NCBI GenBank assembly: GCA_004296865.1
Contig: SCVQ01000486.1
Location: 1 to 7,058 of the forward strand
DNA length: 7,058 nucleotides
Reading direction: 5' to 3'
From: Nitrospirota bacterium
GTDB lineage: Bacteria > Nitrospirota > Nitrospiria > Nitrospirales > Nitrospiraceae
Shown: piece by piece, positions 1-6,847 of the stretch
How the letters are laid out: every line of letters starts with the position of its first letter
Position numbering within the stretch: position 1 is the first letter of the stretch
The notes under the pieces: generated by a model
The model's database searches: none
What the model was told of the DNA's origin: nothing
What the model saw: only the letters and a program-made list of their open reading frames with translations
Translations under genes and position numbers: made by a program

Positions 1-1385
1 GCGCGGTGGGGCCGGATTACACCCGGCCGGACGTGTCGCAACACCAGGCCTTCCGCATGGCGGAGACCGAAGGGCCGTCCATCGCCAATCTGTCCTGGTG
101 GGAGCTCCTGAAAGACGAAGAATTACAAAAGCTGATCCGGATTGCGCTGGAGGAGAACAAGGACCTGAAGCAGGCCACGGCCACGATCGAAGAGTTCGAG
201 GCCAAGCTGCTCATCGCCAGGATGGACTATGCCCCGCAGATGGGCCAGACCCTCAATGCCCCCTCGTTTGGCCGGCAGTCCTTGTTCTTGTTCCCGGGCT
301 TCCCCAACCCCTTCAACTATTACATCCAGGGCAACCTCTCCTGGGAGATCGATATCTGGGGCCGCATCCGCCGATCCAACGAGGCCGGGCGCGCGGATCT
401 GCTCGGCAAGGAGGAGGCTCGGCGTGCCGTCATTCTGGAGCTCGTGAGCAATGTGGCGCAGGCCTATTTCGATCTTCGCCAGTTCGATATGCAGTTGGAC
501 ATCGCCAAGCGTACCCTCCAAGCGTGGGACGAGTCGGTGCGAATCGCCAAGGCGCGGCTGCGGCAGGGCATCATTTCAAAACTGGATGCCGACCAGTTCG
601 AGGCGGAACGGGCCAACGCCGCAGCTCGAGCCGCCGAGTTGGAGCGGCAGATGGTCCAGAAAGAGAATCAGCTCAGCGTGCTGCTCGGAAGAAATCCCGC
701 GGCGATCCCACGGGGCCGCTCCCTCACCGAACAAGTGATGCCGCCCCAGGTGCCGGCGGGCCTTCCGTCTGAGTTGCTCCAGCGCCGTCCCGATATCGTC
801 CGAGCCGAACAAGAGCTGGGGGCGGCCACTGCCCGCATCGGGATGGCCAAGGCGGATCGCTTTCCAAAACTGTCCATCACCGGGCTCCTGGGCGTCGCCG
901 ATCCGTCACTCTCGCAGTTGTTTTCGCGTGGCGGGGACTTCCGCGTGGCAGGCCCCACCATTACCGGGCCGCTGTTCAATGCCCAGATTCTGGGATTCCA
1001 ACAGAAAGCTGCCGAGGCCCAGGCCAAGCAGATCTTAGCGCAGTACGAACAGACGATTATCGTGGCGTTCAGGGAAGTCGAAGATGCCCTCGTAGCGGTC
1101 AAGACCGCCCGTGAGCAGCGGGAGGCACAGGTGGAACAGGTCGCGTCCCTGCGGTCGGCCCTGCACCTGGCCAATCTGCGGTACAAAGGCGGGCTGGCCA
1201 ACTATCTGGACGTGCTCATCGCCCAGCGGAATCTCTTCGATGCGGAACTGGCCCTCACAGGCACGCATCGGCTCCACCTGGTGTCCATCGTCCAACTCTA
1301 CAAGGCGCTGGGCGGCGGCTGGCCGCCGAACGGCACCCAGGGAGCGGCGTCCACGCCAGCGAGTCCGCACGAGCCCAGCAAGTAA
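1..1385 (+). CDS. Outer membrane efflux factor, NodT/TolC family lipoprotein (5' partial)
   Basis: Outer-membrane channel of a tripartite efflux pump; such proteins trimerise into a beta-barrel plus a periplasmic alpha-helical tunnel. The reading frame is open from the first base. The first residues read (C or G)-A-V-G-P-D-Y-x-R-P, the usual start of mature NodT-family proteins just after the lipobox cysteine. The signal peptide is therefore outside the window, and the GTG at base 6 is not a credible start. About 460 residues remain, close to a full mature chain. Numbering from the Val at base 6, visible landmarks are SWW (30-32), WEIDIWGR (113-120) and the family motif P-x-x-LPSELLQRRPDI (around 249-264, bases 750-797). 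The two halves repeat structurally: LRQGIISKLDADQFEAE (185-201) matches LRYKGGLANYLDVLIAQR (391-408). The C-terminal tail is Pro/Ser/Thr-rich. The adaptor gene follows after 20 bases, so the two are very probably co-transcribed. The family call is firm; the substrate is unknown. Confidence 0.95.
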   Translation, partial: AVGPDYTRPDVSQHQAFRMAETEGPSIANLSWWELLKDEELQKLIRIALEENKDLKQATATIEEFEAKLLIARMDYAPQMGQTLNAPSFGRQSLFLFPGFPNPFNYYIQGNLSWEIDIWGRIRRSNEAGRADLLGKEEARRAVILELVSNVAQAYFDLRQFDMQLDIAKRTLQAWDESVRIAKARLRQGIISKLDADQFEAERANAAARAAELERQMVQKENQLSVLLGRNPAAIPRGRSLTEQVMPPQVPAGLPSELLQRRPDIVRAEQELGAATARIGMAKADRFPKLSITGLLGVADPSLSQLFSRGGDFRVAGPTITGPLFNAQILGFQQKAAEAQAKQILAQYEQTIIVAFREVEDALVAVKTAREQREAQVEQVASLRSALHLANLRYKGGLANYLDVLIAQRNLFDAELALTGTHRLHLVSIVQLYKALGGGWPPNGTQGAASTPASPHEPSK

Positions 1386-1405
1386 CGGACGGGACCGACA
1401 ACCCT

Positions 1406-2518
1406 ATGGCAAAGATGTCCAGGAAAACCGTTCTGGTCGTCGTGCCGATCCTGATTGTCATTGCCGCCGGCATCTATGCCGTGCAGCGATTCGTCGTCTC
1501 ACACGGTCTGCCCGAAGGGTTGATCCAGGCGAACGGCCGGATCGAGGGAGATCACATCACGATCGCGAGCAAGTTCCCTGGGCGCGTGCAGGAATTGCTC
1601 GCGCGAGAAGGTGACACGGTCCGCGCCGGCCAGGTGCTCATCCGTCTGGACGATGTGCAGACCCGGGCGCGCGTCGAGCAGGCTCGCCGCGGGTTCGAGG
1701 CGCTTGAATCCCAGGTCCAATCCGCTCACACGTCTCTGGCCGTGCTGAACCTTGAAGTCCCGCTGGCAGTCGAGACGGCTGATGCGGGCGTCTCGAGCGC
1801 CCGCGCCGCCGTGGCCAGTGCCAGGGCCGTCGAGGGCGAGGCGCGCCGCGATGCGGCACGGATGCGGCCGCTCATCGCCGAACAAGCGGTGTCGCAGCAG
1901 CATCTTGATCAGGCCGAGGCCCGATGGAGCGTGGCCAAGAGCGATCTCACGGCCGCCCGGTCGAGGCTCACGCAAGCCGTCAAGGAGCTGGCGCAGGCGG
2001 AGATCGGCTGGAAGCGCATTCGCGCCAAGGAAACAGAAGTAACCGCGCTGGAACGACAGCGGGACCAGGCTGAGGCGGCGCTGGCCGAGGCGGAGAGTAT
2101 CCTGGCCGATCTGACCATTGTCGCGCCGACGAGCGGCACGATCACGACCCGCATGGTCGATATGGGAGAAGTGGTGGCGGCCGGCGCTCCTCTGTTGGAG
2201 TTGGTCGATCTGGATCATTTGTACTTGAAAGTCTACGTGCCGGAGGTGCTGATCGGAAAACTGCGCCTGGATTTGCCGGCCCGCATCTACGTGGACGCCT
2301 TTCCGGATCACCCGTTCGAGGCCGTGGTTCGCTACATCGCGTCCAAGGCCGAGTTTACGCCGAAAGAGGTCCAGACGCCGGACGAGCGCGTGAAGCTCAT
2401 CTACGCCGTGAAACTGTACCTGACCGTCAACCCTGACCATCGGATGACGCCGGGCCTGCCCGCCGATGCCGTCATCCGCTGGCGGGACGATGTGGCGTGG
2501 GTCAAACCCCGATCATGA
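1406..2518 (+). CDS. HlyD-family membrane fusion protein, YbhG-like efflux adaptor
   Basis: Periplasmic adaptor (370 residues) linking the inner-membrane ABC transporter to the outer membrane channel. Residues 1-8 are basic, followed by one hydrophobic segment (about 9-31), which is an uncleaved anchor or signal. The first lipoyl half-motif is around 40-83 (ANGRIEG, FPGRV, EGDTVRAGQVL). A long Ala/Glu/Arg/Gln-rich helical hairpin follows (about 84-235), suited to contact with the outer membrane factor. The second lipoyl half (about 236-266) has IVAPTSGTI and MGEVVAAGAPL. A beta-barrel region then contains AEFTPK (315-320) and VQTPDER (322-328), a pair I recall as near-identical in E. coli YbhG; this supports a YbhG subfamily call over RND adaptors such as AcrA. 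The ATG at 1406 has only a weak upstream purine stretch (GGGA at 1391-1394); a second ATG at 1415 is possible and would not change the anchor. The stop codon overlaps the ATPase start as ATGA. Confidence 0.95.
   Translation: MAKMSRKTVLVVVPILIVIAAGIYAVQRFVVSHGLPEGLIQANGRIEGDHITIASKFPGRVQELLAREGDTVRAGQVLIRLDDVQTRARVEQARRGFEALESQVQSAHTSLAVLNLEVPLAVETADAGVSSARAAVASARAVEGEARRDAARMRPLIAEQAVSQQHLDQAEARWSVAKSDLTAARSRLTQAVKELAQAEIGWKRIRAKETEVTALERQRDQAEAALAEAESILADLTIVAPTSGTITTRMVDMGEVVAAGAPLLELVDLDHLYLKVYVPEVLIGKLRLDLPARIYVDAFPDHPFEAVVRYIASKAEFTPKEVQTPDERVKLIYAVKLYLTVNPDHRMTPGLPADAVIRWRDDVAWVKPRS
2515..2518 (+). promoter_or_regulatory. ATGA stop/start overlap, adaptor to ATPase
   Basis: The adaptor stop (TGA 2516-2518) overlaps the ATPase start (ATG 2515-2517). 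Upstream there is no convincing Shine-Dalgarno sequence; the nearest G-rich run is at 2497-2501, too far away to be ideal. ATPase synthesis therefore probably depends on ribosomes terminating on the adaptor and re-initiating, which would keep the two products in proportion. The coupling is inferred; the overlap is directly visible. Confidence 0.7.
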
Positions 2519-4494
2519 ACGCGCTGACACAGACGACCACGAGTCAGCCCCTCATCCGGGTGTCCGGCCTGGAAAAGCAGTACCGCCAGCACATGGCCGT
2601 CCGAGGCATCGATCTGACGATTCGTCAGGGAGAGATCTACGGCTTGATCGGGCCGGACGGCGCCGGCAAGAGCAGTCTGATGAAGGTGATCGCCGGGGTG
2701 CTGTCCTACGAGGCCGGAGCGGTCGAGGTCTTCGGGATCACAGTCGACTCGGAGCCGGCCGCGGAACGGATCAAACACCGCCTCGGCTTTCTGCCGCAGG
2801 GGCTCGGCCTCAATCTGTATCCCGAGCTCTCAGTGGAGGAAAACGTCGACTTCTTCGCCCGGCTGCGGCTCGTGCCCGAGCGCGACCTCGCCGACCGCAA
2901 AGCCCGCCTCCTGGCCATCACCCGCCTCGATCGCTTTCGGGATCGTCCCATGAAACACCTCTCCGGCGGCATGAAGCAGAAGCTCGGGCTGATTTGCACG
3001 CTGATTCACGAGCCGGAACTGGCGATTCTGGACGAACCCACCACCGGGGTCGATCCGGTGTCCCGTCGGGACTTCTGGGCCATCCTGACGGAACTGGTGC
3101 AGGAACGCAGGATGACGGCACTGGTGTCCACGGCCTACATGGACGAAGCGTCGCGTTTCCATCGGCTGTCGCTCCTGTCGAACGGACGCATCCTCGCCTC
3201 CGGCACGCCGTCGGAAGTGCAGGCACTGGTGCCGGGCAGCGCGGTGACCTTCCAGGCGGCCCCGCAGCTCGAGGCGCTCGCTAGACTCAGGAAGACGTTC
3301 ACCCAGGTCGAGGCCATGGGGCCGTTGATCCATGTCTTCACGGAAGAGACGGAGCGCGCCGCGGCGAAGCAACGCATCGCGGACGGTCTCGGGGACATCA
3401 CGGCGGGCGAGGTCCGCGTGGACGATCCGGACCTCGAAGATGTGTTCGTGGCGCTCCTGCTTCGCCAGGGCCGTCTCAAGGACGCCGGCGACGTGCTTCC
3501 TCCCTCATCGGCGAGGTTGAACCGCGATGGGCTGGCGATCGAAGCGAAGGGGCTCGTCCGTGATTTCCGTTCCTTTCGGGCGGTCGACCGGGTCAGCTTC
3601 CAGGTCAAACAAGGGGAGATCTTCGGCCTGCTGGGAGCCAACGGTGCGGGGAAAACGACGGTGATCAAAATGCTCACCGGCATCCTCCCGCCGACGGGGG
3701 GTGAGGGCCGGGTCGCGGGCGCGGACATGCGCAAGGCCGGGGGTGTCATCAAGGAACGGATCGGCTACATGTCGCAGGCCTTTTCGCTCTACCTCGACCT
3801 CACGGTCGTCGAGAATATCCGTCTGTTCGCCGGGATCTACGGCTTGGACAAGGAAGAGACGCGTACACGGCTTGAGTGGATCATTCGTATGGCCGGGCTG
3901 GCCGGATACGAATCCGACCTCGCCGGCCGTCTTCCGATGGGCGTGCGCCAGCGCCTGGCGCTGGGCTGCGCGCTGGTCCACCGCCCGCGCGTGCTGTTCC
4001 TGGACGAGCCGACCTCCGGCGTGGATCCGCTCGGCCGCCGGCACTTCTGGGATATTTTGTCCCGACTCGCGCGCGACGAGGGAGTGGCGATTCTCATCAC
4101 CACCCACTACATGAGCGAGGCGGAACATTGCGATCGCCTCGCGCTCATGTACGCAGGCCGGGTGGTCACCGAGGGCTCTCCGGGTGACATGAAGCGTCAC
4201 GTCGAACAGGAAGCCGGCCATCTTTTCGAAGTCATCGCCGATCAGCCGGCCAAGGCCGTGCTGGAATTGCGACGGGCGGGCTTTGCCGGGGCCGCCCTCT
4301 ACGGGACGCGCGTCCATATGTTTTGTCGAGATCCGGTGCGCGACAAAGAGTGCGCCTGCCAGGCACTGGCTTCCAGCGGGGTGACGATCCAATCGGTGAC
4401 CGCGCGACCGCTCAGTCTCGAGGATGTCTTCGTCTACAAAGTGATGGCGCTGGAGGATCAGGAACGCGCGTCCGTGTCAGGAGACAGCGTATGA
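2515..4494 (+). CDS. ABC transporter ATPase with two fused nucleotide-binding domains (YbhF type)
   Basis: Cytoplasmic ATPase of 659 residues that powers export. NBD1 has Walker A GPDGAGKSS (46-54), Q-loop Gln95, signature LSGGMKQ (149-155), Walker B LAILDEP (169-175, catalytic Glu174) and Ala207 in STAYMDEA where the switch His normally sits. NBD2 has Walker A GANGAGKTT (374-382), Q-loop Gln421, an altered signature LPMGVRQ (473-479), Walker B VLFLDEP (493-499, Glu498) and an intact switch His531 in TTHYMSEAE. Each NBD carries a C-terminal extension ending in LEDVFV (307-312 and 635-640), 261 residues after the first Gly of its Walker A in both halves. GPDGAGK in NBD1, the missing switch His and the altered second signature match what I recall of E. 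coli YbhF. RbbA has a similar double NBD but is also fused to a permease, which is absent here. I chose ATG 2515, overlapping the adaptor stop; a GTG at 2497 would add six residues. Confidence 0.95.
   Translation: MNALTQTTTSQPLIRVSGLEKQYRQHMAVRGIDLTIRQGEIYGLIGPDGAGKSSLMKVIAGVLSYEAGAVEVFGITVDSEPAAERIKHRLGFLPQGLGLNLYPELSVEENVDFFARLRLVPERDLADRKARLLAITRLDRFRDRPMKHLSGGMKQKLGLICTLIHEPELAILDEPTTGVDPVSRRDFWAILTELVQERRMTALVSTAYMDEASRFHRLSLLSNGRILASGTPSEVQALVPGSAVTFQAAPQLEALARLRKTFTQVEAMGPLIHVFTEETERAAAKQRIADGLGDITAGEVRVDDPDLEDVFVALLLRQGRLKDAGDVLPPSSARLNRDGLAIEAKGLVRDFRSFRAVDRVSFQVKQGEIFGLLGANGAGKTTVIKMLTGILPPTGGEGRVAGADMRKAGGVIKERIGYMSQAFSLYLDLTVVENIRLFAGIYGLDKEETRTRLEWIIRMAGLAGYESDLAGRLPMGVRQRLALGCALVHRPRVLFLDEPTSGVDPLGRRHFWDILSRLARDEGVAILITTHYMSEAEHCDRLALMYAGRVVTEGSPGDMKRHVEQEAGHLFEVIADQPAKAVLELRRAGFAGAALYGTRVHMFCRDPVRDKECACQALASSGVTIQSVTARPLSLEDVFVYKVMALEDQERASVSGDSV
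4479..4483 (+). promoter_or_regulatory. Ribosome binding site AGGAG for first permease
   Basis: AGGAG lies 7 bases before ATG 4491, inside the end of the ATPase gene. It fixes the start of the first permease at 4491 rather than at the TTG further upstream (4323). The ATPase stop overlaps this start as ATGA (4491-4494). Confidence 0.8.
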
Positions 4495-5645
4495 ACCTGC
4501 GCCGAATTGCCACGGTGGCCTCCAAGGAATGGCGAGAGACCGTTCGGGACCGGATGTTTTTTCTTCTGGCTTTTCTCCTGCCGATCCTCTGGATGCTGGT
4601 CTTCGGCTACGGGCTCGTGCTGGACGTGGAGAACATCCCCTTCGCCGTGGTGGATCGGGATCGCAGTGCCCTGAGCCGTGATTATCTGTACCGGTTTTTC
4701 GAGTCGCGCTATTTCAGTTTTCAGGGCTATCTCCAGAGCGAGGATGAGGCCGATGCCGCGCTCCAGACCGGCAAGATCAGGGCTGCCATCATCGTTCCCG
4801 AGAAATTCGAGGAACGCCTGCTGGCGGGGCAACCGGTCGGCATTCAGACGCTGATTGATGGAACGTTTCCGCTCCGGACGGACATCACCAAAATGTATGT
4901 GATCGCCATCAACAGCGCCTTCAGCGAAGAGCGGGTCATCGACCACGTCTCACGCCGGAGCGGGATTGCCCGCGCGCAGGCCGAGGCCAGGGTACGGCCC
5001 ATCAGGCTGGAGGTGCGCTATCTCTACAACGAGGAGGTCCGGAGCACCTGGTCCATGGTGCCGGCGATGTTGATGTTCACCTTGATGGTCTCGTCTCCCC
5101 TGCTGACCGCGCTGGGGATCGTCCGGGAGAAAGAGACCGGCTCCATCTATAACATCTACAGCTCGACGGTGACCAAGTTCGAATTTCTCGCCGGCAAGCT
5201 GTTCCCTTATGTGCTGATTTCCTCGGTGAACGCCGTGGTCTTGTGGGTCATGGCCACCCTGTGGTTCGGCGTGCCGTTTAAAGGCAACCTGCCATTCTTT
5301 CTCGCAGCCTCGTTGGTGTTCGTGCTGAGCAGCACCGGCATCGGCCTGCTCGTGTCGCTGATGGTCCGCACGCAGATAGCCGCCCTGCTCATCACGCTCA
5401 TCGTGGCCATGGTCCCGACGATCCTGTACTCCGGCCTGATCGTTCCCGTCTCCTCCCTGAGTCCCGGCTCACAGATCCAGGCCCACCTGTTCCCCGGCAT
5501 GTACTACACCAACATCGTCCGCGGAGCGTTCCTGAAAGGGGTGGGTTTCGAGGTGTTATGGGTGGATGTCCTGGCCCTGGCCGCGTACGCCGCAGCCTTG
5601 CGCATCGTCGGGTACCGGTTCTTCACCAAGAGGCCGCGATCATGA
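4491..5645 (+). CDS. ABC-2 type transporter permease, first of pair (YbhS/YbhR/YhhJ-like)
   Basis: Inner-membrane permease of 384 residues, a usual length for the family. The short N-terminus has the amphipathic stretch ATVASKEWRETVRDR, typical of the connector helix that touches the ATPase. TM1 is at about 22-44. A soluble periplasmic domain of roughly 140 residues follows (45-186, including FAVVDRDRSALSR). Five further hydrophobic segments lie at about 187-209, 236-258, 266-290, 294-318 and 353-375. The ABC-2 core motif is VREKETGS (211-218), just after TM2. FGVPFKGN (259-266) and a membrane-re-entrant-like SGLIVPVSSL (314-323) also fit the family. The start is set by the AGGAG site and the ATGA overlap. 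It pairs with the next gene, which has the same architecture but is clearly diverged, so the pump probably uses a permease heterodimer. Membership is firm; which of the E. coli permeases is the closer relative cannot be decided by eye. Confidence 0.93.
   Translation: MNLRRIATVASKEWRETVRDRMFFLLAFLLPILWMLVFGYGLVLDVENIPFAVVDRDRSALSRDYLYRFFESRYFSFQGYLQSEDEADAALQTGKIRAAIIVPEKFEERLLAGQPVGIQTLIDGTFPLRTDITKMYVIAINSAFSEERVIDHVSRRSGIARAQAEARVRPIRLEVRYLYNEEVRSTWSMVPAMLMFTLMVSSPLLTALGIVREKETGSIYNIYSSTVTKFEFLAGKLFPYVLISSVNAVVLWVMATLWFGVPFKGNLPFFLAASLVFVLSSTGIGLLVSLMVRTQIAALLITLIVAMVPTILYSGLIVPVSSLSPGSQIQAHLFPGMYYTNIVRGAFLKGVGFEVLWVDVLALAAYAAALRIVGYRFFTKRPRS
5628..5633 (+). promoter_or_regulatory. Ribosome binding site AAGAGG for second permease
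   Basis: AAGAGG lies 8 bases before ATG 5642, within the last codons of the first permease. The first permease stop overlaps this ATG as ATGA (5642-5645). This supports 5642 as the start over the in-frame ATG at 5558, which would create an 88-base overlap. Confidence 0.7.
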
Positions 5646-6814
5646 CGTCTGCGCCCGGCCCCGGTTCGCAACGCGCCGCCATCTGGTGGCGTCGTCTGGC
5701 GGTCATGACCCGAAAGGAGATGCTGCAGTTGTTTCGGGACGTGCCGATCGTGGCCTTCCTCGTCTACTCCTTCACGCTGGCGGTGTTCATCACGGGGAAC
5801 GGCATCCGATCGCAACTGCATAACGCCAGTCTGCTGGTTCATGACGCGGACCACAGCGTCTCGTCGCGTGAACTCATTCACAGGTTCCAGGCTCCCTTCT
5901 TTCGCCTGGAAGGGGAGATCGCCGATCCTCAGGAAGGTCTTCGCTGGCTGGACCGGGGCAAGGCGATGGTGTTCCTGGAGATTCCACCACGTTTTCACGA
6001 GCAACTTATGACGGGGGAGCCCACGGCGGTGCAACTGCTGGTGGACACGACCAACTCGCCGCAGGGTCTCTCCGCCGCGGGCTATGCCGCGCAGATTGTC
6101 GAGCGGTTCGGGCAGGAGACTGTGCAGGCAAACGTCGGGAGCTCCGAGGAGTCGTCGCAGAACCTGCCGATCATCGTGAGCGACCATCGAGTGTGGTACA
6201 ACCAGGACCAGAACGACACCTGGTTCGAATCCATATCCCACCTGCTCCGCCAGATTACGATCTTTGCGATTCTGCTTCCTGCGGCGGCCCTGGTTCGTGA
6301 GAAAGAGCGGGGCACGGTGGAGCAACTCCTGGTCTCGCCGTTGACGCCGTTTCAGATCATGATTTCCAAGGTTCTTGCGATGACGGTGGTGATTCTCTGC
6401 GCCACGGCAGTCAGCCTGTTCGGGATCATGCAGCCGGTGTTTGGGGTGCCGATCAAAGGAAGCATCGTGTTGTTTTTCAGCCTCACGGCCCTGTTCGTCT
6501 TCACCACTGCCGGCATGGGGTTGGCGGCTGCGACGCTGACGAGGAATCAAGCGCAAGTGGGCATGATGACGCTGCTCGTGGTCGCTCCAATGTTGCTGTT
6601 GTCGGGCCTCACGACGCCGATGGAGGTCATGCCGGCATGGGTTCGTCATCTCATGGCGCTGTCGCCCCTGCGCTATTATGTCGAGATCACTCACGGTATT
6701 CTGTTGAAAGGAGCCGGCTCGAGCACCCTGTGGGACTCAGTGCTCGCGATGGCGCTGCTCGGAGGGGCCCTGTTCGGCTTCGGCATGTGGAGGTTCAGGC
6801 GTCAGTTCGAGTGA
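5642..6814 (+). CDS. ABC-2 type transporter permease, second of pair (YbhR/YbhS/YhhJ-like)
   Basis: Inner-membrane permease of 390 residues and likely partner of the preceding permease. The N-terminus (1-32) is somewhat longer than its partner's and contains WWRRLAVMTRKEMLQLFRD, a connector-helix type sequence. TM1 is at about 33-53, followed by a periplasmic domain (54-199) with VHDADHSVSSREL and VDTTNSPQG. Further hydrophobic segments lie at about 200-218, 240-262, 273-296, 306-325 and 362-383. The ABC-2 hallmark VREKERGTVEQLLVSPL (218-234) is a textbook match. FGVPIKG (267-273), LSGLTTPMEVMP (320-331) and LSPLRYYVEI (340-349) are also family signatures. The protein ends in a basic tail (RFRRQFE), as expected for a cytoplasmic C-terminus. 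It is the last gene of the efflux set; a cytochrome gene begins 33 bases later with no terminator hairpin visible between them. Confidence 0.94.
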   Translation: MTSAPGPGSQRAAIWWRRLAVMTRKEMLQLFRDVPIVAFLVYSFTLAVFITGNGIRSQLHNASLLVHDADHSVSSRELIHRFQAPFFRLEGEIADPQEGLRWLDRGKAMVFLEIPPRFHEQLMTGEPTAVQLLVDTTNSPQGLSAAGYAAQIVERFGQETVQANVGSSEESSQNLPIIVSDHRVWYNQDQNDTWFESISHLLRQITIFAILLPAAALVREKERGTVEQLLVSPLTPFQIMISKVLAMTVVILCATAVSLFGIMQPVFGVPIKGSIVLFFSLTALFVFTTAGMGLAAATLTRNQAQVGMMTLLVVAPMLLLSGLTTPMEVMPAWVRHLMALSPLRYYVEITHGILLKGAGSSTLWDSVLAMALLGGALFGFGMWRFRRQFE

Positions 6815-6835
6815 CAGGATAGGCGCGGGTGGCGT

Positions 6836-6841
6836 GAGGAG
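6836..6841 (+). promoter_or_regulatory. Ribosome binding site GAGGAG for cytochrome gene
   Basis: GAGGAG lies 6 bases before ATG 6848, a near-ideal position and the best Shine-Dalgarno match in the window. It is the main support for the start of the last, truncated gene. The rest of the 33-base gap (6815-6847) shows no clear promoter and no hairpin. Confidence 0.8.
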
Positions 6842-6847
6842 CACGGG

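Noticed and set aside
98..772. Plus-strand open frame of 224 codons in another frame
   Set aside because: It overlaps the outer membrane factor, is Gly/Arg/Pro-rich and low in complexity, and resembles no family; a frame-shifted shadow.
1499..2440. Minus-strand open frame of 313 codons
   Set aside because: It is antisense to the adaptor gene, has no family motifs and no ribosome binding context; the plus-strand HlyD features are decisive.
2466..3284. Plus-strand open frame of 272 codons overlapping the ATPase start
   Set aside because: Arg/Gly/His-rich shadow of the ATPase coding sequence with no domain of its own.
3505..4392. Minus-strand open frame of 295 codons
   Set aside because: It is antisense to the second half of the ATPase, where Walker A, Walker B and switch motifs are on the plus strand.
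4323..4490. Upstream extension of the first permease from a TTG
   Set aside because: The extension would overlap the ATPase by 172 bases and adds an Arg/Gly-rich segment; ATG 4491 has an AGGAG site and the ATGA overlap.
2515..4494. Possible frameshift fusion of two separate ATPase genes
   Set aside because: The frame is continuous, the linker around residues 318-340 shows no stop or start signals, and double-NBD proteins are normal for the YbhF/RbbA families.
5558..5641. Upstream extension of the second permease from an ATG
   Set aside because: It would overlap the first permease by 88 bases and adds an Arg/Pro-rich stretch; ATG 5642 has a good site and matches the ATGA pattern of the operon.
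5504..6694. Long minus-strand open frame of 396 codons
   Set aside because: It lies antisense to the second permease and is rich in His, Arg and Gln with no recognisable domain, as expected for a shadow frame in GC-rich DNA. The plus-strand permease motifs are clear.
6815..6847. Possible terminator or promoter after the second permease
   Set aside because: No inverted repeat followed by T-rich sequence and no recognisable -35/-10 pair can be seen in the 33 bases.
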